Source of the DNA: CAYMLL01 sp964390645 | GTDB lineage: Bacteria > Planctomycetota > UBA8108 | Direction of reading: 5' to 3' | Length of the DNA stretch: 6,751 nucleotides | Assembly: GCA_964390645.1 (NCBI GenBank) | Contig: CAYMLL010000362.1 | Span: 1 to 6,751, forward strand | In this document: positions 1-5,381 of the stretch, one piece after another | Layout: every line of letters starts with the position of its first letter | How positions within the stretch are numbered: the stretch's first letter is position 1 | The notes under the pieces: generated by a model | Seen by the model: only the letters and a program-made list of their open reading frames with translations | What the model was told of the DNA's origin: nothing | Databases searched by the model: none | Translations under genes and position numbers: made by a program

Positions 1-208
1 CTGTGATCCGTCGATAGCCGTGGCGGCCGAACTGTGTGGCCAACGCGACGATTCGTCGAACGATCCGGGGCTCATCCTCCGGCGTCTCGAGCTCGCGGCG
101 CTGCGTCGATCGCGGCTGTTGGATCACACGACACGCCCGTCGTTCCGAGACTCCGAACCGTTCGCGAGTGTGCTCAAGGGCTCTTCGTCGCTTCGACGGG
201 CTCAGAAG
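1..208 (-). CDS. IS3-family transposase OrfB, N-terminal part (cut by left edge)
   Basis: Translating the minus strand in the -1 frame relative to orfA from the slippery site gives 69 residues without a stop. They begin LLSPSKRRRALEHTRERFGV and continue with SERRACRVIQQPRSTQRR and then FGRHGYRRIT. This is the HTH_21-like N-terminal domain of IS3 OrfB: the VSERRACRV helix, the QPRST turn, and the HGYRRIT segment that precedes the rve catalytic core. The catalytic DDE residues would lie beyond the window edge, so activity cannot be judged. There is no obvious independent start codon, and the product is probably an OrfAB fusion made by frameshifting. Confidence 0.9.
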
Positions 209-480
209 TTTCCCCGGGATACCTCCGCGAGAATCTGCTTGTCGAGCGACAGCTCGGCCACGAGCTTCTTCAGACGCCTGTTCTCCTTCTCGAGCTCTTC
301 GAGGGGCCTGGCCTGGTCGATGCGGACGCCGCCGTACTCCTTGCGCCAGCGGTAGTACGTCTGCTCGGTGACCTCGATCTTGCGGCAGACCTCGGCGATC
401 TTCATGCCCTTGGACAGCAGGACTTCGGCTTCGCGGAGCTTGTTGATGATCTGCTCGGGAGTGTGACGTCTCTTCGGCAT
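202..480 (-). CDS. IS3-family transposase OrfA (DNA-binding subunit)
   Basis: A 92-residue protein that binds the element's ends and supplies the N-terminal part of the OrfAB fusion transposase. Residues 4-50 form the Tnp_1 helix-turn-helix, with the typical RHTPEQI start and the EQTYYRWRKEYGG recognition-helix segment. Residues 58-85 form a heptad-patterned leucine-zipper-like coiled coil (LEELEKENRRLKKLVAEL). The length is normal for the family. The ATG at 480 is preceded by AAAGGAGG at 488-495 with 7 nt spacing, which fixes the start. The gene ends in TGA at 202-204, just past a G_GGA_AAC slippery site, and orfB continues in the -1 frame. The family assignment rests on whole-length resemblance to well-known IS3-family OrfA proteins. 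Confidence 0.95.
   Translation of the reverse strand: MPKRRHTPEQIINKLREAEVLLSKGMKIAEVCRKIEVTEQTYYRWRKEYGGVRIDQARPLEELEKENRRLKKLVAELSLDKQILAEVSRGNF
208..214 (-). promoter_or_regulatory. -1 programmed frameshift site GGGAAAC at the orfA/orfB junction
   Basis: In the orfA frame the sequence reads cgG GGA AAC TTC TGA. The heptamer G_GGA_AAC fits X_XXY_YYZ exactly, with all six re-pairings preserved in the -1 frame (GGG AAA). Slipping one base back gives CTT CTG AGC and enters the open orfB frame. IS3-family elements commonly make the OrfAB transposase by -1 frameshifting. I see no start codon for orfB close to the junction, which favours frameshifting over reinitiation. No downstream stimulatory hairpin was identified. 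Confidence 0.65.
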
Positions 481-487
481 TCTCCGG

Positions 488-495
488 CCTCCTTT
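488..495 (-). promoter_or_regulatory. Strong Shine-Dalgarno for orfA (AAAGGAGG)
   Basis: AAAGGAGG on the minus strand, 7 nt before the ATG at 480. It is the strongest ribosome binding site in the window. Confidence 0.85.
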
Positions 496-519
496 CGAGG
501 CGAGATCCTGACATGGGAT

Positions 520-546
520 CCGGACTCGGATGGAGGGGGCGGGTCA
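520..546 (-). repeat. Putative terminal inverted repeat of the IS3-family element
   Basis: Read from 546 downward on the minus strand the end begins TGACCCGCCCCCTCCATCCG. It has the TG terminus typical of IS3-family ends and lies just outside the orfA ribosome binding site. The repeat length is a guess, because the partner repeat is beyond the left edge. Confidence 0.5.
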
Positions 547-684
547 GGGCCAAGAGCGCAAGAGCCCTTTCTCCGGGGAGGTGGAATCCCGTTTCGCGCC
601 CAGATGTCGCGGCCAATCGGCGGCCAAGCTGACGCATGCCGTCGATAGAGCTGCGACGATCGTCAACGCGACTCTGGATTTCAT
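547..684 (-). pseudogene. Second exported PQQ-like beta-propeller gene, 5' end only, truncated by the IS3 element
   Basis: ATG at 684 is preceded by GGAGG at 694-698 (9 nt spacing). It opens a 46-codon frame that begins MKSRVALTIVAALSTACV, a typical signal peptide ending S-L-A-A before Asp-Trp-Pro. It continues DWPRHLGAKRDSTSPEKG and then LLRSWP. This matches the N-terminus of secreted PQQ-propeller proteins and parallels the upstream neighbour, whose mature start reads DWPQWQGPDRNAISKETG and then LLQQWP. The frame ends at TGA 544-546, which is the first triplet of the IS3 end. The start lies 36 bp after the stop of the upstream propeller gene, so the two were probably co-transcribed tandem paralogues. 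The rest of the gene should lie beyond the far end of the IS, outside the window. Confidence 0.8.
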
Positions 685-720
685 TTCGTCGTTCCTCCGT
701 GCGTGGGAGCAGAAGCGAAC

Positions 721-2673
721 CTACTTCGACTTCACGTCGTAGCAGAGCAGCGTGTTTTGGTCGCGCACGTAGAGCTTGCCGTTCGCGATGACCGGGTGCG
801 CCCAAGCGGGGGACCTGGTGCGGTTCGGCTGCTCGAAGCGCCCTCGTTCGACGTACTTCTCGCGATTCGGATCGATCAGGATTATCGTGCCGTCTTCAAC
901 GCGCAGGTAGAGCCTTCCGTCCGCCATGGCCAAGGATCCCTTCGGAGCGCGTCGTTCGCGCCACAAGACGTCGCCCGTCTTGAAGTCCAGGCACGCGAGG
1001 AAACCGCCGCTGTTGCCGCCAGACGAGCCATAGAGGCAGCCGTCGATGACGATCATGCCGCCGTGATGGTTCTGCATTCTCGGCGTGAAGTAGACTTCCT
1101 TCGCCTCGACACCGTCCCTGGCCGTGGTCAGCTTCACGGCGCCGCCGCCGTTCCCGTAGGCCGAGGCCGCAAAGACGAGACCGTCGTGGTAGATCGGCGT
1201 CGAGCAGTTGATGCGGCGGCTATTGGCGGCTCGGTCGTATCGCCAGAGGAGCCTGCCGTCCGTCGCCGCGAAGGCAGCGAGCGTTGTCGCCGTGAGCTGC
1301 ACATACTGGAGCTGTCCTTCGAAATCGATCGCAATAGCTGAGGAGTAGCCCGCTTCCGATCCACGTCCACGCCCGCCCCCGCCTCGGCGCCCGAATCCTC
1401 CTTGTCCTCGCCCGCGAGGGGCACCCACGACATCGCCAGGGATCTTCTCGCGAAGCTCGAGATCGAAGCTCACATCGCTCGAGTCGGAGCTGGATTGGTG
1501 CACTTCCACGGCGATGACGTTGCTGCCGGCGACAAGCCGGTCTGCCGGGAGGTCGTGGACGTAAAACTCGTTCTCGACGAAAGCCGTTCGGCTCGCGTAG
1601 GTGTCGTGCTTCAGCGATCCGCTCGGCATGTTGTCACGTACGACCTCGCGACCGTTGATGTAGACGACCCCTCCGTCGTCGCGAATCAGGCGGAGTACGA
1701 GCGGCTGGAGCTTGCTCGGGTCCTTCAGCTCGAACGTCTTGCGGAAGTAGTAGGTAGGATAATTCTCGCGATCGTCGCTGAGGCGCGTCTTCTCATCGCC
1801 GTCCCCGTAACCGAGCTGGGCGGGACCCTCACGCCACGCGTCGTCCTTGAACCTTGAAGTGGTCCAGTCGGGGCCCGGGGCGGTGCCCGTGTCGAGGTAC
1901 TTCCACTTCGAACCTGCCGCGATCACCATCACCGGCTTGGCTCCCGACGGCTCGGGTGTCTCACGGCTTGTCCGTCCTTCCTCTCTCCCGACGTTTCGAC
2001 CGTCGCTCGTTCGTCGCCTCGAGCCGCCCCCGGTCTGCTCCGAACGGCCGGAATCCTCGGACAGCTGGCCCTTCCAGACGAGCTCCCCGGTCTTCTTGTC
2101 GAGTGCCACGAGGACGGCGTCACTGGCCCCAGGAGTGCAGATGACCTTATCGCCGTCGACAAGCGGCGACTCGTTGTACCTCCAGGTAGGGAGGCGTCCT
2201 CCGAAGTCTCCGGTCAGGCTCTTCTGCCAAACGACCTTGCCGTCGCGAGCGAGGAGACAAGCCAACGCACCGCCCGCGCCCAGGACATAGAGCCGGTCGC
2301 CGTCGATTGTCGGGGTGCACCCCGGCCCTTCTCGCCCTTGCCGCATTCCCTGTGTGGTCGCGGGACCGAGACGAGTCGCCCAGAGCTCCTTGCCGTCCTT
2401 CTCGGCCAGCGCCCAGACGACCTCGTCGTTGCCACGGTTGCTCATGCCGAAGATGCGCCCGGAAGCGATGGACGGCGCGCTGTAACCGCCGCCGAGCTCG
2501 TCGACCTTCCACGCGAGAGGTGGGCCATCTTCCGGCCACTGCTGGAGCAACCCGGTCTCCTTGGAGATCGCATTGCGGTCGGGACCTTGCCACTGGGGCC
2601 AGTCGAACGAGCCATTCGCGACGACGAGGGACGAGGAGCCGAGGACGGCTAACGAACAGAGGAAGCGTCTCAT
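721..2673 (-). CDS. Exported PQQ-like beta-propeller protein with an inserted jelly-roll-like domain
   Basis: About 650 residues from the ATG at 2673, which begins a signal peptide (MRRFLCSLAVLGSSSLVVANG). Another in-frame ATG lies 12 bp upstream at 2685, and the frame stays open to 2802. None of these starts has a strong Shine-Dalgarno, so 2673 is chosen for the signal peptide. Residues about 25-205 and 440-650 (counted from 2673) are PQQ-type blades: DWPQWQGPDRN at the start, repeated LDKKTGELVW, TDGRLLWRYD and LDFKTGDVLWRE motifs, and a C-terminus reading LLCYDVKSK. The blades are interrupted at about 210-441. The insert holds Arg/Ser/Gly-rich linkers and a globular domain (about 248-412) with KYLDTG, GPAQLGYGDGDE, YYFRKTFE, LRLIRDDGGVVYINGREV and SFDLEL motifs. 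That domain resembles ones seen in large secreted proteins. Related propellers are usually exported. Ligand, partner and enzymatic activity are unknown, and a structural role is as likely as a catalytic one. It ends in TAG at 721. Confidence 0.9.
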   Translation of the reverse strand: MRRFLCSLAVLGSSSLVVANGSFDWPQWQGPDRNAISKETGLLQQWPEDGPPLAWKVDELGGGYSAPSIASGRIFGMSNRGNDEVVWALAEKDGKELWATRLGPATTQGMRQGREGPGCTPTIDGDRLYVLGAGGALACLLARDGKVVWQKSLTGDFGGRLPTWRYNESPLVDGDKVICTPGASDAVLVALDKKTGELVWKGQLSEDSGRSEQTGGGSRRRTSDGRNVGREEGRTSRETPEPSGAKPVMVIAAGSKWKYLDTGTAPGPDWTTSRFKDDAWREGPAQLGYGDGDEKTRLSDDRENYPTYYFRKTFELKDPSKLQPLVLRLIRDDGGVVYINGREVVRDNMPSGSLKHDTYASRTAFVENEFYVHDLPADRLVAGSNVIAVEVHQSSSDSSDVSFDLELREKIPGDVVGAPRGRGQGGFGRRGGGGRGRGSEAGYSSAIAIDFEGQLQYVQLTATTLAAFAATDGRLLWRYDRAANSRRINCSTPIYHDGLVFAASAYGNGGGAVKLTTARDGVEAKEVYFTPRMQNHHGGMIVIDGCLYGSSGGNSGGFLACLDFKTGDVLWRERRAPKGSLAMADGRLYLRVEDGTIILIDPNREKYVERGRFEQPNRTRSPAWAHPVIANGKLYVRDQNTLLCYDVKSK

Positions 2674-2859
2674 TGCAGGTTCCATTCTCTTGGGTGTCTC
2701 GGTGGATTCGGGCCCGCGAGGCGGGTTGGGCAATCGTTGATGTCGTCCGTCGGCACTGCTACCGGGCGTGCCGGCGGAGGACAGTCGTCTCTGAATGCTC
2801 ACGATCGCAGCAGCGTCGGCTCGAGACCCCGGGTGTCAGGTGGCTTTCCGAGCGATTTC

Positions 2860-2880
2860 TCTTGCGGGGATTCCGCAAGA
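2860..2880. repeat. Perfect 8-bp hairpin in the propeller-gene upstream region
   Basis: TCTTGCGG, a 5-nt loop GGATT, then CCGCAAGA. No T-run follows on either strand, so it is not a standard terminator. It lies about 190 bp upstream of the propeller start and could be a leader structure or a protein-binding site. No known motif was recognised. Confidence 0.5.
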
Positions 2881-3041
2881 TCGGGTGCCGGGGTCGTTTG
2901 CTTGTCGCTTTCTGCCGGCGGACCCGGAGTGGATTCGCAGCCGGTAAGCCCGCGCCGGCACCTTCTTTCTCTCGGTTTCAAGACTGTGTGGAGTGGCGCC
3001 AGGATTCAGGAAGGGAAATTCTCGCGGCGAAAAGAGTGGCC

Positions 3042-3073
3042 GGCACGACCGAGATTCCCACGCCGGTCGTGTC
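3042..3073 (-). terminator. Candidate transcription terminator or 3' hairpin after the dikinase-like gene
   Basis: CACGACCG (3044-3051) and CGGTCGTG (3064-3071) form a perfect 8-bp inverted repeat with a 12-nt loop. The stem extends by one G-T wobble and one G-C pair. On the minus strand it starts about 23 nt after the stop codon at 3096, and CTCTTTTC follows about 8 nt after the stem. The T-tract is short and not adjacent, so termination is possible but not certain. A second palindrome, GCTCTCGAGAGC (3078-3089), lies between the stop codon and this stem. Confidence 0.35.
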
Positions 3074-3095
3074 TGCCGCTCTCGAGAGCCGGCGA

Positions 3096-5183
3096 TCAAG
3101 GCGAACGGGACGCTCCCGCGAACACCCAAGGCCGTGCTTGCTTGATCCTGAGAGCGCCGTCCCTCGTGATCTTGTACTCGATCTCCATCGCGAACCTGGG
3201 CGCGTCCCGATCGACCTTGTAGAGCTTCGCAAACTTGCCGTGGACCTTGGCGAGGCACTTTCTAAGAAGGCTCAAGTGCTCGCCACCCAGGATTCGCTCC
3301 TCCCCCTCGGTACGGCTCGAGAACTGTACGACCTCGTGACCGTCGTCGGGCCACCAGCCGAGCAGGATCTCCTCTGGGATCGACCGGTCTTCGGGATTCG
3401 TCACCAGGTCCTCACCGGCCTGTGTGTTCAGATAGTAGTTGCCTTGAGTCTGGTAGAGAATGTCGCCGGTGACCGCGACGCCGTTCGCTTTCTCGCCCTG
3501 AAAGCTCGCGTGGACGAGCACGCCCATCGCGGTCCCGAGGTGATCGATGCGATAGAACTCACGCTCCTCGACCGCACGCAGGTTCCAGAGGCTCGCGAAC
3601 ACCTCCTTCACCGACTTCCCGAGATGCCCTTCCGCCGGACGATGCGTGACCGAGTCGTAGAGTCCGGCACCGCTGAAGCCGGGCAAATCCTCGTTGTTGG
3701 TGCTCGAGCGACATCGGATCGGGGTGCTCCGCGGAAACGACGTCTGCAACTCGGCAAGCGCTTTCGTCATCCCCTCGGGCATCTTCCCCTCTCGGACCAG
3801 CGTCTTGAATCGCGCGAGCTCTGACTCCAGTCGGCGCTTGTCTTTGCGAAGCTCGACGCTCGAGACGATCGACGCGGCTCTTTCGTACAGATCGTTGTGC
3901 TTCATGAACTCGTCGTAGAAGTGAAACGGAATGCCGAATCCATCGGGCACGGTCCCTTCGGGCAGGCCGAACTTTCGCATCGAGGCGAGGTTCGCGGTTT
4001 TGACGCCGTAGATCGAGGAGTCCCCGAAAGCGATCTCGTCTAGAGGGCGGATCTGGGTCACCGTGAGATCGCGGTGCGGGACCTGCTTCTCGCGGGGCCG
4101 AAGCTCGGCGAAATGCGCCTCGACCTCGGCACTCGACGCCTCACGGATCGCGAATCCGTCCGCGGCCACGCGGTAGAAGACGTACTTGTCGACGAGCGGT
4201 CGAATCGCACGATGGTCGGAGGCCCCCCGGATGAACGCGTTGGGGACCTTGTCCTGGATCGCCCGCAGGTTGACATGTGAGAGCGGTGTTTGGCGAGCCG
4301 CGGTGATCATCCCCGCGACCCGCGGCAGATCGTTCGGAAGCGTCGTGTAGAGCACGACGTCTCGAGGACTCGGAATCTCGCCGGACTTCATCAGGCGCAG
4401 GCGTCCGAACGTCTCGGCGACGTTGAGGGGAAGAAACGCGAGGTCCATCGACAGATCCCTGTCGAGATAGACCGAGATTCCCGCCGCCTTGAATTCCTCC
4501 TTGTCGCGTTCGTACCGTTCCGCGCTTTGGCGCAGCGGGTGGTATCCGAGCTTTCCCTTGAGGACGGTCGCTTTGTTGACGAGCACGTCCTGCGTGAACT
4601 TGAGAAGCGCGACCGGAAACGCGTCGTTCGGTTGGAAGTCGTACGTGTACAGTCCCGGTTCGCCGTTGGGGGCTCTCACGAGCGGGCGGTACGTCAGCGC
4701 TCCCCGTAGAATTCGTCCGCCGCCTCCTTCCCCACCACCGCGCGGCTCGCGGCGCTCTGTCGACCCTGGGCCTCCTCGCCGACCGCCGCCACGTCGTCCG
4801 CCGGGCCCCCCTCGCATGCCGATCTCTCGCATGAACATCGGGTGCCCCTGGTGGGTCTTCGTGTTCATGAAGTAGAGCTGCGCCTCACTCGTCCCCGCGT
4901 TCACGAGCACGAACTTCACGAACTCGAGATCCGTCAGGTACTTGTCCCTCCGGACCTCGCCCTGATACGAGAGCTTCTTGAACGTCGCACGATCGGCGAT
5001 CGTCGCCACACCGTCACGGAATTCGAGCTCTTCCGGAGCCGGGGCACGTTCCGATCGGGCGCCGTCCTCCGGGTCGCCCCGGTCTCCGCGGTCGCGGTCG
5101 CGGTCCTGCGCCGCACTCGGCACTGCGATCGCGAAGAGCGCCGCCACGGCGAGCACTGAAAATGATGAGATGAATCGCTGCAT
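3096..5183 (-). CDS. Exported PEP-synthase/glucan-dikinase-like protein (phosphohistidine plus ATP-grasp domains)
   Basis: 695 residues. The ATG at 5183 is preceded by GGAG at 5189-5192 (5 nt spacing) and opens a signal peptide (MQRFISSFSVLAVAALFAIA, cleavage likely after S-A-A, residue 25). This start is preferred over the longer open frame, which runs antisense through the neighbouring transposase. Residues 50-240 form an N-terminal domain I cannot name, interrupted by an Arg/Gly-rich loop (about 124-157). Residues 265-345 resemble the swivelling PEP-utiliser domain, with TPLSHVNLRA placing the candidate phosphohistidine at His303. Residues 381-690 are a PPDK_N-type ATP-grasp: GVKTANLASM (Lys395), IRCRSSTNNEDLPGFSGAG (Arg492), FASLWNLRAVEER, and IKQARPW near the end. 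There is no PEP/pyruvate TIM barrel. The His-then-ATP-grasp order matches glucan water dikinases rather than PEP synthase. The probable chemistry is ATP-dependent autophosphorylation of His and transfer to an unknown acceptor. A signal peptide on an ATP-using enzyme is odd. Confidence 0.85.
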   Translation of the reverse strand: MQRFISSFSVLAVAALFAIAVPSAAQDRDRDRGDRGDPEDGARSERAPAPEELEFRDGVATIADRATFKKLSYQGEVRRDKYLTDLEFVKFVLVNAGTSEAQLYFMNTKTHQGHPMFMREIGMRGGPGGRRGGGRRGGPGSTERREPRGGGEGGGGRILRGALTYRPLVRAPNGEPGLYTYDFQPNDAFPVALLKFTQDVLVNKATVLKGKLGYHPLRQSAERYERDKEEFKAAGISVYLDRDLSMDLAFLPLNVAETFGRLRLMKSGEIPSPRDVVLYTTLPNDLPRVAGMITAARQTPLSHVNLRAIQDKVPNAFIRGASDHRAIRPLVDKYVFYRVAADGFAIREASSAEVEAHFAELRPREKQVPHRDLTVTQIRPLDEIAFGDSSIYGVKTANLASMRKFGLPEGTVPDGFGIPFHFYDEFMKHNDLYERAASIVSSVELRKDKRRLESELARFKTLVREGKMPEGMTKALAELQTSFPRSTPIRCRSSTNNEDLPGFSGAGLYDSVTHRPAEGHLGKSVKEVFASLWNLRAVEEREFYRIDHLGTAMGVLVHASFQGEKANGVAVTGDILYQTQGNYYLNTQAGEDLVTNPEDRSIPEEILLGWWPDDGHEVVQFSSRTEGEERILGGEHLSLLRKCLAKVHGKFAKLYKVDRDAPRFAMEIEYKITRDGALRIKQARPWVFAGASRSP

Positions 5184-5244
5184 GTGAACTCCGCTGTTCG
5201 TGACTCCGAGCCCTGGTCGTTCCCCTCTGCAACCCCGGCGCACG

Positions 5245-5283
5245 CCAGAGGTCTTTCGGATTCGGAGCGCGTTCGGCTGCGTG
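5245..5283 (-). other. Possible SUMF1 remnant on the far side of the IS1-like element
   Basis: Minus-strand translation from 5283 gives HAAERAPNPKDLW. In FGE proteins a WCGNS segment is followed after a few residues by a stretch like H-x-V-G-x-x-x-PN-x-F/Y-G-L-Y/W-D. The position directly outside the left inverted repeat is where the interrupted gene should resume. Similarity fades after the Trp, and the stretch is short, so chance is a real alternative. Confidence 0.25.
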
Positions 5284-5310
5284 AGCGGTGCTTCCGCGAT
5301 CGAGTGTCGG
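5284..5310 (+). repeat. Left terminal inverted repeat of the IS1-like element
   Basis: Reads AGCGGTGCTTCCGCGATCGA followed by GTGTCGG. It matches the reverse complement of 6421-6447 at 23 of 27 positions, with the outer 14 identical. It lies 88-114 bp before the probable transposase start. Confidence 0.75.
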
Positions 5311-5321
5311 CGCCTCGATCG
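5297..5321. repeat. Hairpin overlapping the inner part of the left IS end
   Basis: CGATCGAG (5297-5304) and CTCGATCG (5314-5321) are perfect inverted repeats around a 9-nt loop. The hairpin overlaps the inner half of the left terminal repeat and is not repeated at the right end. On the minus strand it lies about 115 bp upstream of the dikinase-like gene start, so it could affect that gene's leader if transcription begins further upstream. Confidence 0.5.
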
Positions 5322-5381
5322 TAAGCCGTTCCGAAGGTAGAGTATACGGCCTGTTTCGTGCTCACCGGCTCCACCCGCACG

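Larger units (their letters stand above)
1..546 (-). mobile_element. IS3-family insertion sequence, partial (left part cut by window edge)
   Basis: Visible parts, read on the minus strand, are a terminal sequence starting TGACCCGCCCCC at position 546, a strong ribosome binding site, orfA, a -1 slippery site, and the first 69 codons of orfB. The outer boundary at 546 is supported independently. The reading frame of a propeller gene entering from 684 stays homologous to its neighbour up to the codons Ser-Trp-Pro at 547-555 and then stops at a TGA formed by the first three bases of the element. Ends starting TG are usual for IS3-family elements, and several members start TGA-C-CGCCCC-like. The other end, the second inverted repeat and the 3-4 bp target duplication lie outside the window, so the exact boundary cannot be proven here. 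Visible reading frames are undamaged, which suggests a recent, possibly active copy. Confidence 0.85.
2674..3095. other. Intergenic region between the dikinase-like gene and the propeller gene
   Basis: 422 bp with no convincing gene on either strand. Short open frames here have no domain, no good ribosome binding site and no homology that I recognise. The stretch contains a hairpin with a possible terminator role just after the upstream gene (3042-3073) and an isolated perfect hairpin (2860-2880). It should also hold the promoter and leader of the propeller gene, but I see no convincing -35/-10 pair. Confidence 0.6.

Noticed and set aside
34..648. 204-codon plus-strand frame across the IS3 element.
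   Set aside because: Antisense to orfA and orfB, whose family motifs are unmistakable.
1402..2290. Several plus-strand frames of 147-151 codons inside the propeller gene.
   Set aside because: All are antisense to recognisable PQQ blades and the inserted domain, and none has a recognisable motif of its own.
2799..2981. 60-residue minus-strand frame containing GLTGC, which resembles a lipoprotein cleavage box.
   Set aside because: The residues before the Cys are Arg-rich with no hydrophobic stretch, the start would be TTG, and no clear ribosome site is present.
2307..3824. 505-codon plus-strand open frame.
   Set aside because: Arg/Ser/Pro-rich with no domain. It is antisense to the propeller and dikinase-like genes and spans the gap between them, a typical shadow frame in GC-rich sequence.
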